In this document: positions 1 through 7,376 of the stretch, piece after piece | Layout: the number at the start of each line of letters is the position of its first letter | Numbering within the stretch: position 1 is the first letter of the stretch | DNA from: Gammaproteobacteria bacterium | GTDB taxonomy: Bacteria > Pseudomonadota > Gammaproteobacteria > Chromatiales > Chromatiaceae | Assembly (NCBI GenBank): GCA_029287695.1 | Contig: JARFQQ010000207.1 | Coordinates: 1-16,453, forward strand | DNA length: 16,453 nucleotides | Direction of reading: 5' to 3' | Program-made: the position numbers and the translations under genes | Notes under the pieces: generated by a model | Databases searched by the model: none | What the model was told of the DNA's origin: nothing | The model's input: the letters and a program-made list of their open reading frames with translations, nothing else

Positions 1-323
1 GACCAGGGAATCATGACGATGGCCGCGAACGCCCAGTAATAAAGCCAGGGTTCCACGCCAGAAAAAAAAGTAGCAACAGGAATGACAAATCCAGCTATCC
101 CGTAAAGCCTGTAGGCCGCCCACTGGATGTAGTGGGCCACCTTTGGATTGGGATGGTGGCGATTCATGGCATACAACACGATTGAGCCCCCCAACCAGAT
201 TGGCGCGAGTGGGAACAGGATCGTTACTACAACATTCATTATGTTGAACAGTACCGGACCGCGCCTGGAGGATTTGCCCGAAACGACATACTGCGTCACG
301 CCCGGCTCGAGAGGTTCGCTCAT
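1..323 (-). CDS. Unrecognised small membrane protein, C-terminus cut by the window edge
   Basis: Reading the minus strand from an ATG at 323-321 gives 107 complete codons with no stop before the window ends, so the gene is partial at its 3' end. After a polar N-terminus of about 24 residues there are hydrophobic stretches at about residues 26-51, 74-90 and from 92 onward. This suggests an inner-membrane protein with at least three membrane segments. An aromatic-rich stretch with EPWLYYWAF lies near the cut end. I do not recognise the family and assign no function. It is divergent from the comF-like gene, with 74 bases between the two start codons. The unbroken frame, the membrane pattern and the position support a real gene; the exact start is less certain. 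Confidence 0.6.
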   Translation of the reverse strand, partial: MSEPLEPGVTQYVVSGKSSRRGPVLFNIMNVVVTILFPLAPIWLGGSIVLYAMNRHHPNPKVAHYIQWAAYRLYGIAGFVIPVATFFSGVEPWLYYWAFAAIVMIPW

Positions 324-397
324 GGGTGTATTGGTTTATTCAAACTGGGTGACAATGGTATATTGGAAGGGTTAATTGTCAACCGGAAAAGGACTTC

Positions 398-1105
398 ATG
401 GTTAACAACTGGGTAGATAATATACAGAGCCTGCTCTTCCCGGGATTTTGCCTGGTCTGCAGACGCAAGACAGCCGGCCGCAGGGATCTCTGCCCCGGCT
501 GTGCTGCGCAACTGCCGCACAATGACCACCCCTGTCGTTGCTGCGCACTCCCGCTCCCGGAGACGTCGCAACCGGGCTCGCTTTGCGGAAGGTGCCAGAA
601 CAGCCCGCGCCCCTACGAACGCGTCACCGCTCCATGTCTCTACCAGGGCGAGATCCAGCGCCTGCACCAGGCATTCAAGTTCAACCGCAAGCTGGCGGCG
701 GGACGCCTGTTATCGGAACTGCTCTGTGATGCCATCGAGGCCTCTAACCTGCCGCGACCGGATCTGCTGATCCCGGTGCCCCTGCATCCCTCGCGCATAC
801 GCCAGCGTGGCTTCAACCAGGCGATGGAACTGGCGAGGATCGTCTCGGGACGGCTCGATATTCCGGTCGACCAGTTTTGCATCCGCCGTCGCAAAGCCAC
901 CGCACCACAGTCCGAATTGACGAAAAGAGAACGCGCCGGAAATATCCGCGGAGCATTTGCCATGCAGAAGCAGCTGATGGCGGAACACGTCACCATCATC
1001 GACGACGTCATGACAACGGGGCTGACCATCGAAGAGATCGCAATGCTGCTCCGACGGCATGGCGCCAGGCATATCGACGCCTGGGTCGTGGCGCGCCGGC
1101 CCTGA
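398..1105 (+). CDS. comF: ComF/GntX-family phosphoribosyltransferase-like protein
   Basis: This 235-residue protein has the two-part layout of the ComF family. The N-terminal zinc-ribbon region has cysteine pairs C18/C21 and C32/C35, followed by C46/C48/C49 and C63/C66. The C-terminal type I phosphoribosyltransferase-like domain has the PRPP-loop motif VTIIDDVMTTGLT at residues 198-210 and the family stretch around PVPLHPSRIRQRGFNQA. Family knowledge: ComF is needed for DNA uptake in naturally competent bacteria, and E. coli GntX is a homologue linked to gluconate use; the reaction catalysed is not established. An AAAAGGA ribosome binding site just upstream supports the ATG at 398. The gene is convergent with the TraB-family gene, leaving only 28 bases between the stops. 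Length is normal for the family. Confidence 0.9.
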   Translation: MVNNWVDNIQSLLFPGFCLVCRRKTAGRRDLCPGCAAQLPHNDHPCRCCALPLPETSQPGSLCGRCQNSPRPYERVTAPCLYQGEIQRLHQAFKFNRKLAAGRLLSELLCDAIEASNLPRPDLLIPVPLHPSRIRQRGFNQAMELARIVSGRLDIPVDQFCIRRRKATAPQSELTKRERAGNIRGAFAMQKQLMAEHVTIIDDVMTTGLTIEEIAMLLRRHGARHIDAWVVARRP

Positions 1106-1133
1106 AATCACTTCTGTCGATTGATGCCCGGCG

Positions 1134-2330
1134 TCAGAAAAGCTTGTCAAAAATACGGAAGCCGGCGATATAGGTCCCGGCTGCGGAACCCAGCGTACTG
1201 AGCAGAAAAACCAGCAAAATGCGCGAAACGCGGTTCTTCCACCAGCCGCTCCAGTGTGTAACATCATGGCGCAGGCTTTCGAAGTCACCGACCCTTGGCT
1301 TGCGCAACAGGGTTTCGACGGCGCCGGTCACCATGCCCGCGCCGATCGTTGGATTCAGGGATGTGAGTGGTGCGGCAACAAAGGCTGTCAGGATAGTGAC
1401 AATATGGCCGCCGGCAATCAGCGCACCAAGGGCCGACAGGGTTCCGTTGATCATGACCCACTCGGCAATCAGGTTCCAGCCGAGCGCGCTGCTCTTCGAA
1501 AAGCCCATGACAAAGCCGCTGATGATGAGGGCGGCAATCACCCAGGGCAGCATTTTCAGCCACTTGCGCTTTTTTGGCAGAACCTCGAGCTCCCTGATCA
1601 CACCAGCCGGATCCTCGATGCCCCGGTCGAGTTGTTCGGCAATCCCCTTCTGGTGACCTGCACCGATAACGGCAAGGATATTCCGATAGCCGTGCTCGCT
1701 GCGCTCCTTCAGAATGCGCGCCGCCATGTAACGGTCTCGCTCGGCAATCAGCGGATCGAAAAGGTCCTTGCGCTCGGCCGCGAACTCGGAAAAGGTCGTT
1801 TCGAGCATGTCCCCTTCCTTGAGTTTCTCAATCTCCTCTTCGCCGACGTCTTCACGCGAAAGGACGGATGCCAGCAATCCGCCAACAAGGCCCGCGCGCT
1901 TCCACCAGCTGACATTCGCAACGACGCGCCTGAGGGTGACGCCGATATCACGATCGATGAGCAGCACCGGCAAACCGTGCTTCTGCGCCTGCGCGATTGC
2001 CTGACGCTGCTCGGCCCCCGGCTCGATATTGAACTGCTCGGCAAGCCGTTGCTGGTAGGCGCTCAGGGCAAGCTGCGCCGCCACCATGGAGGCCTTGCCT
2101 TCACGGATAACCTGGAACAGGTCCATGCGGGTGATGGCGTCGGGGTCGATGAGTGAAAGATAACGGCTGTTGCACAGTTCGACGGCAACTGCGTCATAGT
2201 CACCGCTATCGAGCTGCTCCCTGACTTCCTCGGCACTCGCCCGCGAGACATGGGCAGTGCCCAGCAGAACGACCCGGGCATCCTGTTCGCTGGTGACGAT
2301 GCTTGTGGTATTGTTCTTCTGGATGGGCAT
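1134..2330 (-). CDS. TraB/PrgY-family membrane protein
   Basis: The 398-residue product begins with a soluble TraB domain and ends in a membrane region. Family motifs are visible: LLGTAHVS at residues 22-29, the VELCNSRY segment and a later GAGHQKGI. The C-terminal third has several hydrophobic segments starting at about LPWVIAALIISGFVMGF, with a conserved-looking loop AAPLTSLNPTIGAG and a final hydrophobic stretch before the terminus. Family knowledge: enterococcal TraB/PrgY reduces the activity of the host's own sex pheromone, and the fold is related to Tiki/EreA-like proteins, for which a metallopeptidase role has been proposed. The function of chromosomal proteobacterial members is unknown. 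I chose the ATG at 2330; the frame extends upstream to a TTG at 2372, but that would almost touch the divergent lipoprotein start at 2381. Confidence 0.85.
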   Translation of the reverse strand: MPIQKNNTTSIVTSEQDARVVLLGTAHVSRASAEEVREQLDSGDYDAVAVELCNSRYLSLIDPDAITRMDLFQVIREGKASMVAAQLALSAYQQRLAEQFNIEPGAEQRQAIAQAQKHGLPVLLIDRDIGVTLRRVVANVSWWKRAGLVGGLLASVLSREDVGEEEIEKLKEGDMLETTFSEFAAERKDLFDPLIAERDRYMAARILKERSEHGYRNILAVIGAGHQKGIAEQLDRGIEDPAGVIRELEVLPKKRKWLKMLPWVIAALIISGFVMGFSKSSALGWNLIAEWVMINGTLSALGALIAGGHIVTILTAFVAAPLTSLNPTIGAGMVTGAVETLLRKPRVGDFESLRHDVTHWSGWWKNRVSRILLVFLLSTLGSAAGTYIAGFRIFDKLF

Positions 2331-2380
2331 TGACTCTGCTATGATTCGGGCGAAGGCTGGATTCTGCCACAATTAATCTC

Positions 2381-2782
2381 ATGATTCGCCCCAAATTTGC
2401 ACCACTGTTCCTGCTCGTTTGTTCCATTCTGTTCTTGCCTGCATGCCAGAGCATTGCTGAACATAAACGCCAGGATGCCCTCGATACTGCCCTCAAGCTC
2501 TACGGCAACACCTTGCGCTGGCATGGCCCGGAGAATCAGGCTGACTTTCTCAAGGATCCCGCTTCCATGCCGACATACGGCGGCGTTCGCGTCGTCAGTT
2601 ACAACGTCGTTCAACAACCGGCCGTCGTCGACGAGAATCTCGTCAGCCAGGTTGCCCGCATCGAATACGTCCACACCGGAACGCAGGTCATACGCACAGT
2701 CGATGACAGCCAGCTCTGGGAAAGCAATGAGGAAGGCACAATCTGGCTGAGGGTGAATCCTCCCCCCGCGCTGTCCCGATAA
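2381..2782 (+). CDS. Small predicted lipoprotein of unknown function
   Basis: The 133-residue product starts with a classical lipoprotein signal: a basic start (MIRPKF), a hydrophobic core, and a lipobox LPAC with Cys22 as the acylated residue. The residue after Cys22 is Gln, not Asp, so by the E. coli sorting rule it would be sent to the outer membrane; that is inference. The mature part is about 110 residues, with a helical-looking stretch after the cysteine and then alternating beta-like segments ending in WLRVNPPP. I do not recognise a named family. The gene is divergent from the TraB-family gene, with 50 bases between their starts. No clear Shine-Dalgarno sequence is seen before the ATG. 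The next gene, petA, is 188 bases downstream and probably has its own promoter. Confidence 0.75.
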   Translation: MIRPKFAPLFLLVCSILFLPACQSIAEHKRQDALDTALKLYGNTLRWHGPENQADFLKDPASMPTYGGVRVVSYNVVQQPAVVDENLVSQVARIEYVHTGTQVIRTVDDSQLWESNEEGTIWLRVNPPPALSR

Positions 2783-2825
2783 CCCGCCCGTTCCTGACCT
2801 GAATCAAGGCTCCCCTGCCGCCGGG

Positions 2826-2854
2826 TTGACCCGCAACCGCGCATAATGGACAAT
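2826..2854 (+). promoter_or_regulatory. Candidate sigma-70 promoter for petABC
   Basis: TTGACC at 2826-2831 and GACAAT at 2849-2854 are separated by 17 bases. The first matches the -35 consensus at five of six positions and the second matches the -10 at four of six. The pair lies in the 188-base gap between the lipoprotein gene and petA, about 115 bases before the petA start, so the leader would be long and would include the hairpin at 2914-2931. This is a pattern match only. Confidence 0.3.
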
Positions 2855-2913
2855 TCGCCGATTATTTTTACGTTAATTCAGAATATTCTGGATTACCGAA
2901 ACTGTTCCAATGC

Positions 2914-2931
2914 TGCCGGCCCTCGCCGGCA
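2914..2931. repeat. Inverted repeat in the petA leader
   Basis: TGCCGGC and GCCGGCA form a perfect 7-bp stem around the loop CCTC. It is followed on the plus strand by an A-rich run, not a T-run, so it does not look like an intrinsic terminator in that direction. It sits 40 bases before petA and could shape the leader mRNA. Similar GCCGGC hairpins occur at 14899-14914 and 16435-16453. Confidence 0.45.
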
Positions 2932-2970
2932 AAATGAAAAATCGTTGTTTTATATCGTGGGGACAACACT

Positions 2971-3561
2971 ATGAGCGAAGGGGCTGACTTGAAAAAACGC
3001 CGCTTCCTGACTGCGACGACGTCAGTGATCGGCGCCGTTGGAGTCGTGGGTGTTGCTGTGCCGTTCATTGCGTCATGGCAACCGAGCACGAGGGCGAAAG
3101 CCGCGGGTGCACCAGTGGAAGCAGATATCAGCAAACTCGGACCCGGCGAACTGCTGCGCGTCAAATGGCGCGGCAAGCCGGTCTGGATTATGCGCCGCAC
3201 CGAGAAGAATCTCGCGGATCTCGAGACTCTCGATCCCAAACTGGCAGACCCTGCCTCCGACATGCCGCAGCAGCCGGACTACGCCAAAAACCCGCATCGC
3301 TCGCGCAAGCCCGAGGTCTGGGTTGCTGTGGGGATTTGCACGCACCTTGGATGCTCCCCGACATACCGCCCCGAAGTGGCGCCCGAGGATCTGGGTCCTG
3401 ACTGGCTTGGCGGCTTCTACTGCGCTTGCCACGGCTCGCGTTTCGATCTCGCCGGACGTGTCTACTCAGGTGTCCCGGCGCCGACCAACCTGGTCATTCC
3501 ACCGTACCAGTTCCTCGATGACAATACCCTGCTTGTCGGCGATGACGGAGGTGCAGCATGA
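2971..3561 (+). CDS. petA: Rieske iron-sulfur subunit of the cytochrome bc1 complex
   Basis: The 196-residue protein carries the Rieske [2Fe-2S] subunit that takes electrons from quinol at the Qo site and moves them to cytochrome c1. An N-terminal Tat-type signal-anchor (KKRRFL, then a hydrophobic helix to about residue 35) should hold it in the inner membrane with the cluster domain in the periplasm. Cluster motif 1 is CTHLGC at residues 123-128 and motif 2 is CACHGS at 151-156. By homology C123, H125, C151 and H154 bind the cluster, while C128 and C153 form the disulfide. The usual Pro in CPCHGS is Ala here, and the tyrosine that tunes potential in mitochondrial proteins is Phe158. A GTGGGGA ribosome binding site precedes the ATG. 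The stop overlaps the petB start as ATGA. Confidence 0.97.
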   Translation: MSEGADLKKRRFLTATTSVIGAVGVVGVAVPFIASWQPSTRAKAAGAPVEADISKLGPGELLRVKWRGKPVWIMRRTEKNLADLETLDPKLADPASDMPQQPDYAKNPHRSRKPEVWVAVGICTHLGCSPTYRPEVAPEDLGPDWLGGFYCACHGSRFDLAGRVYSGVPAPTNLVIPPYQFLDDNTLLVGDDGGAA

Positions 3562-4973
3562 GCACAAAACAAAACCTGGTGAACTGGATCGATGACCGCT
3601 TTCCGATGACGAAAGTCTGGAACGAGCATCTGGCCCAGTACTACGCACCCAAAAACTTCAACTTCTGGTACTTTTTCGGATCGCTGGCACTGCTGGTGCT
3701 GGTCAACCAGATTCTGACCGGCGTATGGCTGGCGATGATGTACAAGCCATCGGCGGCAGACGCCTTCGCCTCCATCGAGTACATCATGCGCGATGTCGAG
3801 TGGGGCTGGCTGATCCGCTACATGCACTCCACAGGCGCCTCGGCATTCTTTATCGTCATCTACCTGCACATGTTTCGCGGCATACTCTACGGTTCGCACA
3901 AGAATCCGCGTGAAATGGTGTGGCTGTTCGGTGTCGTTATCTATGTTGTCATGATGGCAACAGCCTTCATGGGTTACCTGCTGCCCTGGGGCCAGATGTC
4001 ATTCTGGGGCGCACAGGTCATCGTCAACCTCTTCCAGGCTATCCCGCTGATTGGCGAGGAACTCTCTGTCTGGATTCGTGGCGACTATGTCATCTCCGAC
4101 GCGACCCTGAACCGCTTCTTCGCACTGCACTTCCTGCTGCCGTTTATCCTGGCCGCACTGGTCTTCCTGCACATCGTCGCCCTGCACAAGGTGGGTTCCA
4201 ACAATCCTGACGGCGTCGATATCAAGAAGAACAAGGATGAAAACGGTATCCCGAAAGACGGCATCCCTTTCCATCCCTACTACACCGTCAAGGATATTGT
4301 CGGCGTTGTCGTCTTCCTGATGTTCTTCGCAGGCATCATCTTCTTCTGGCCTGAAGCCAACGGCTATTTCATAGAGAAGCCCAACTTCGAACCGGCCAAC
4401 CCGCTGAAGACCCCGGAACATATCGCGCCGGTCTGGTACTTCACACCCTTCTACGCGATCCTGCGGGCTGTACCGAGTTTCGCCGGCACCCAGGTCTGGG
4501 GCGTCATCGCGATGGGTGTTTCAATCGTCGCATTCTTCCTGTTGCCATGGCTCGACCAGAGCAATGCAAAGTCCCACCGCTACAAGGGCCCGCTCTTCAA
4601 GTATGCACTGGCGATCTTTGTCGTCACCTTCGCAATCCTTGGCTATCTCGGCGTTGTCTCGGCAACCGCTGACCGCACCCTGGTTGCACAGCTGCTGACC
4701 CTCATCTATTTCGGCTTCTTTTTCCTGATGCCGGCGTACACGCGGGAAACGAGCGACAAGACGACCATGGCAAAAATCTACTTTGCCGCCATGGCGATTT
4801 CGACCATCGCCACACTTTACTACTGGTGGCTCTTCGACGGCGGCGCCGACGGCTCCCTGCTCGTCAAGCTCATCGTGACTGCCATCGCTGCAGGCCACTT
4901 TGTCATTTTCGGCATCAAGCCCTGGCTCAAGCCGGAGCAGTCCAGCCCGGTTCCAGAGAGGGTAACAGAATGA
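3558..4973 (+). CDS. petB: Cytochrome b subunit of the bc1 complex, with an apparent C-terminal insertion
   Basis: This 471-residue membrane protein holds both b hemes and both quinone sites. Heme ligands are H90/H104 and H191/H205, each pair 14 apart. The Qo-side segment PWGQMSFWGAQV lies at 143-154, and the Qo motif is PVWY at 291-294 in place of PEWY, a variant reported in beta- and gammaproteobacteria. Full-length cytochrome b (N and C halves in one chain) fits the bc1, not the b6f, arrangement. The protein normally ends soon after the last helix with a PVPERVT-like tail; here that tail is present at 464-470, but it is separated from the MPAYTR sequence (391-396) by about 65 residues containing two hydrophobic segments (about 404-426 and 433-456). 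Translational coupling to petA and petC is suggested by 4-base overlaps on both sides. Confidence 0.97.
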   Translation: MSTKQNLVNWIDDRFPMTKVWNEHLAQYYAPKNFNFWYFFGSLALLVLVNQILTGVWLAMMYKPSAADAFASIEYIMRDVEWGWLIRYMHSTGASAFFIVIYLHMFRGILYGSHKNPREMVWLFGVVIYVVMMATAFMGYLLPWGQMSFWGAQVIVNLFQAIPLIGEELSVWIRGDYVISDATLNRFFALHFLLPFILAALVFLHIVALHKVGSNNPDGVDIKKNKDENGIPKDGIPFHPYYTVKDIVGVVVFLMFFAGIIFFWPEANGYFIEKPNFEPANPLKTPEHIAPVWYFTPFYAILRAVPSFAGTQVWGVIAMGVSIVAFFLLPWLDQSNAKSHRYKGPLFKYALAIFVVTFAILGYLGVVSATADRTLVAQLLTLIYFGFFFLMPAYTRETSDKTTMAKIYFAAMAISTIATLYYWWLFDGGADGSLLVKLIVTAIAAGHFVIFGIKPWLKPEQSSPVPERVTE

Positions 4974-5782
4974 AAAAACTCATTATCGCTCTGATCATGA
5001 TGGCTCCAGGCATGCTTCACGCCGCAGGCGGTGGCAACATCAGCCTGGAAAGCGCCAGTATCAATCTCGAAAACGACGCTGCAAAGCAACGCGGCGCCAA
5101 GTACTTCGTCAATTACTGCCTCAACTGTCACTCGCTGAAATACGAGCGCTGGCAGCGCATGCAGGAATTCGGGATCAGCATCGATGACATCAGTGAACAC
5201 CTGATGCCGGCCAATGCCAAGCCGGGTGACCTGATGACGATTGCGATGAAAACCGGGGATGCCAAGGCCTGGTTCGGGAATCCTGCGCCTGACCTGACGC
5301 TTGAAACCCGTCTGCGCGGCGAGGACTGGGTCTACACCTACCTGAAGTCGTTCTATCTGGATGACAGCCGCCCGTTCGGCGTCAACAACACGGTCTTTGA
5401 CAAGGTCGGCATGCCGCATGTCCTCTGGGAACTGCAGGGCTTCAAGAAGGCGGTTTACCGCTATGACGTCACCAGCTCGGGCCATGTCGAGCAAAGTTTC
5501 GACAGCGAGGCCAAGGCAGAAGCCTGGATCAAGGAGCACGGCGGCGATGCGGAGATGAAGATCCAGAAGGTGGTTGATCGTCTTGAAACCGCGCAAGCGG
5601 GCAAGCTCGACGACGCCGAGTATGACAAGGTGATTCGTGACATCGTCACCTTTATGGCCTACATGGCAGAGCCGGTAAAACTGGAACGCCAGCGTCTCGG
5701 CATCTGGGTCCTGCTGTTCCTGGCCGTCCTCTTTATTTCAGCCTACCTGCTGAAGAAGGAGTACTGGAAGGACATACACTGA
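4970..5782 (+). CDS. petC: Cytochrome c1 subunit of the bc1 complex
   Basis: The 270-residue product is the membrane-anchored c-type heme subunit that receives electrons from the Rieske protein. A signal peptide (MKKLIIALIMMAPGMLHAA) is followed by the heme site C50-L-N-C53-H54. M148 in GMPHVLWE is the expected sixth ligand by homology. A C-terminal helix (about 243-261) ends in the typical KKEYWKDIH tail. Between about residues 160 and 215 there is a charged, alanine- and lysine-rich stretch that looks longer than in the short relatives I know; I could not align it. The frame is open for 144 bases upstream of the chosen start, but only the ATG at 4970 gives a signal peptide, and it overlaps the petB stop as ATGA. 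A strong terminator follows. Confidence 0.96.
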   Translation: MKKLIIALIMMAPGMLHAAGGGNISLESASINLENDAAKQRGAKYFVNYCLNCHSLKYERWQRMQEFGISIDDISEHLMPANAKPGDLMTIAMKTGDAKAWFGNPAPDLTLETRLRGEDWVYTYLKSFYLDDSRPFGVNNTVFDKVGMPHVLWELQGFKKAVYRYDVTSSGHVEQSFDSEAKAEAWIKEHGGDAEMKIQKVVDRLETAQAGKLDDAEYDKVIRDIVTFMAYMAEPVKLERQRLGIWVLLFLAVLFISAYLLKKEYWKDIH

Positions 5783-5806
5783 CCGACCAGGCCCGCACAC
5801 CCCCGC

Positions 5807-5840
5807 AAAAGGCGCACATGGTATACTGTGCGCCTTTTTT
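5807..5840 (+). terminator. Intrinsic terminator after petABC
   Basis: A 10-bp stem, AAAGGCGCAC with GTGCGCCTTT, encloses a 10-base loop and runs into six or more T residues. It lies 25 bases after the petC stop and 30 bases before sspA. It should end the petABC transcript and separates it from the ssp genes. Confidence 0.88.
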
Positions 5841-5869
5841 ATGATAATGGATTTCGAGGACGCTATTCG

Positions 5870-6496
5870 ATGCCTACCGTGACGAACAAACGCACAGTCA
5901 TGACCCTGTTTTCCGATCCAGAGTGCATCTACAGTCACCGCGTACGTCTGGTACTGGCAGAAAAAAACATTACAGTCGACATTATCAGCACGGATCCGCT
6001 GGACCTTCCCGAGGATGTTGCCGAGGCAAATCCCTACGGCACCCTGCCAACCCTGATCGATCGCGATCTGGCACTCTACGAATCGCGCATCATCATGGAG
6101 TATCTCGACGAACGCTATCCGCATCCTCCGCTGTTGCCGATCGACCCGGTATCACGTGCGAACACACGACTCTACCTGCATCGCATCGAAAAGGACTGGT
6201 ATTCGCTCGCGGATGAAATCCTTGCAGGGGGAAAAGGAGCAACCAGGGCGCGCAAGGAACTGAGGGAGGCATTGCTTGCAGCAGGCCCCATCCTTTCAGC
6301 AAGACCATGGTTCATGAGCGACGAGTTTACGCTCGTCGATGCAACGATCGCGCCGCTGCTCTGGCGCCTTCCCCAGCTGGGCATAGAGATCAGCGGAGCC
6401 GGCTCCCGACAGCTGCTGGACTACGCCAAGCGCGCCTTCGCCCGTGAATGTTTCGGGAAAAGTCTCACAGAACAAGAGAAAGAACTGCGTAAATGA
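5870..6496 (+). CDS. sspA: Stringent starvation protein A
   Basis: The 208-residue protein has the glutathione S-transferase-like fold of SspA, which in E. coli binds RNA polymerase with sigma-70 and activates stationary-phase and acid-stress genes. Family stretches are easy to read: NKRTVMTLFSDPECIYSHRV near the start, then ESRIIMEYLDERYPHPPL, LHRIEKDWYSL and APLLWRLPQLGIE. Length is close to the E. coli protein (212). The ATG at 5870 is preceded by GAGGA at a good distance; the frame extends 14 codons upstream into the petC terminator, which argues against an earlier start. petABC followed by sspA-sspB is a familiar order in beta- and gammaproteobacteria. The stop overlaps the sspB start as ATGA. 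Confidence 0.95.
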   Translation: MPTVTNKRTVMTLFSDPECIYSHRVRLVLAEKNITVDIISTDPLDLPEDVAEANPYGTLPTLIDRDLALYESRIIMEYLDERYPHPPLLPIDPVSRANTRLYLHRIEKDWYSLADEILAGGKGATRARKELREALLAAGPILSARPWFMSDEFTLVDATIAPLLWRLPQLGIEISGAGSRQLLDYAKRAFARECFGKSLTEQEKELRK

Positions 6497-6876
6497 CTTC
6501 GACGCGGCCCTATCTGATCCGCGCCTTCTATGACTGGATCGTCGATAACGATCTGACACCACATCTCGTCATCAATGCCGAGCTGGAGAATGTCACGGTA
6601 CCCGGCCAGCATATCGAAGATGGCCAGATCGTCCTCAACATCAGTCCACACGCAGTGCAGGCGCTCTCCCTCGAGAATGACTGGATCAGCTTCGACGCCC
6701 GCTTTGGCGGCAGCAATTTCCACGTCAGCCTGCCGCCGACAGCCGTTCTCGGCATCTATGCCAGGGAGAACGGCCATGGCATGCTTTTCCAGGAGGAGGA
6801 GCCCTCGCCCGAACCTCCCGGCGACTCGTCTCCCGACGACGCATCAAAACGTCCCACGCTCAAGGTCGTGAAGTAG
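6493..6876 (+). CDS. sspB: ClpXP adaptor protein SspB
   Basis: The 127-residue protein is the adaptor that binds ssrA-tagged peptides from stalled ribosomes, and some other substrates, and brings them to ClpXP. The folded domain (about residues 1-97) contains the family start [15 protein letters not shown] and the stretch with HAVQAL and ISFDARFGG. It is followed by an acidic, proline-rich linker and the short C-terminal ClpX-docking sequence RPTLKVVK. This domain-linker-tail layout is diagnostic. It is shorter than the E. coli protein (165) because the linker is shorter. It is coupled to sspA by an ATGA overlap, and the macrodomain gene starts 5 bases after its stop. Confidence 0.95.
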   Translation: MTSTRPYLIRAFYDWIVDNDLTPHLVINAELENVTVPGQHIEDGQIVLNISPHAVQALSLENDWISFDARFGGSNFHVSLPPTAVLGIYARENGHGMLFQEEEPSPEPPGDSSPDDASKRPTLKVVK

Positions 6877-6881
6877 GCATC

Positions 6882-7376
6882 ATGCCATCGGTTGTGGTCG
6901 GCGATATCACCCGGCTCGAAACGGATGCGATCGTCAATGCAGCCAATAACAGCCTGCTCGGTGGAGGGGGCGTCGACGGCGCCATTCACAGCGCGGCAGG
7001 GCCGGAATTGCTGGCCTGCACGAAGCAACTTGGAGGCTGCCCGACAGGCGAGGCACGCATCACTCCGGGCTTCAGGCTGTCCGCCCGCTGGGTGATTCAT
7101 ACTGCAGGCCCGGTTTGGCGGGGCGGCAATGCAAACGAAGCCGCATTGCTCGCGAACTGTTACCGCCACTCGCTTCAGCTGGCCCTGCTCTACCAGGTCC
7201 ATTCGATCGCCTTCCCTGCAATCAGCACGGGCGCCTATGGTTATCCCGGGGAGCAGGCGGCGGGCATCGCCGTCGAGAGCGTACGTCCTCTCGAACAGAA
7301 CTTCGAGAAGATTCTTTTTTGCTGCTTCAGTGAGTCGGATGCGGCAATTTATCGGAAATTGATTGATGCCACCTGA
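6882..7376 (+). CDS. Macrodomain protein, probable O-acetyl-ADP-ribose deacetylase (YmdB/MacroD type)
   Basis: The 164-residue protein is a single macrodomain. Visible motifs are GDIT at residues 7-10 (D8 contacts adenine in relatives), the DAIVNAAN stretch ending at N22, the [10 protein letters not shown] loop (27-36) with D32 matching the catalytic aspartate of MacroD enzymes, and the STGAYGYP loop (115-122). Relatives remove acetate from O-acetyl-ADP-ribose or mono-ADP-ribose from proteins; E. coli YmdB is also reported to modulate RNase III. It is probably cytoplasmic, with no signal peptide. GTAGG, formed by the sspB stop region, can serve as its ribosome binding site, and with a 5-base gap it almost certainly shares the sspAB transcript. 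The N-terminus is compact, starting only six residues before GDIT. Confidence 0.92.
   Translation: MPSVVVGDITRLETDAIVNAANNSLLGGGGVDGAIHSAAGPELLACTKQLGGCPTGEARITPGFRLSARWVIHTAGPVWRGGNANEAALLANCYRHSLQLALLYQVHSIAFPAISTGAYGYPGEQAAGIAVESVRPLEQNFEKILFCCFSESDAAIYRKLIDAT

Noticed and set aside
1106..1140. Possible bidirectional terminator between comF and the TraB-family gene
   Set aside because: Pairing of TTCTGTCG with CGTCAGAA is short with a mismatch and a long loop, and no T-run follows on the plus strand.
1254..2156. 300-codon open frame on the plus strand across the TraB-family gene
   Set aside because: The minus-strand frame has TraB motifs and membrane helices; the plus frame has no such support.
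2842..2847. CATAAT as a -10 for TTGACC upstream of petA
   Set aside because: The spacing to TTGACC is only 10 bases; GACAAT at 17 bases was preferred.
5822..5848. TATACT (5822-5827) and GATAAT (5843-5848) as -10 elements of an sspA promoter
   Set aside because: No acceptable -35 hexamer lies 15-19 bases upstream of either, and the first falls in the loop of the petABC terminator. A promoter here is likely but cannot be placed.
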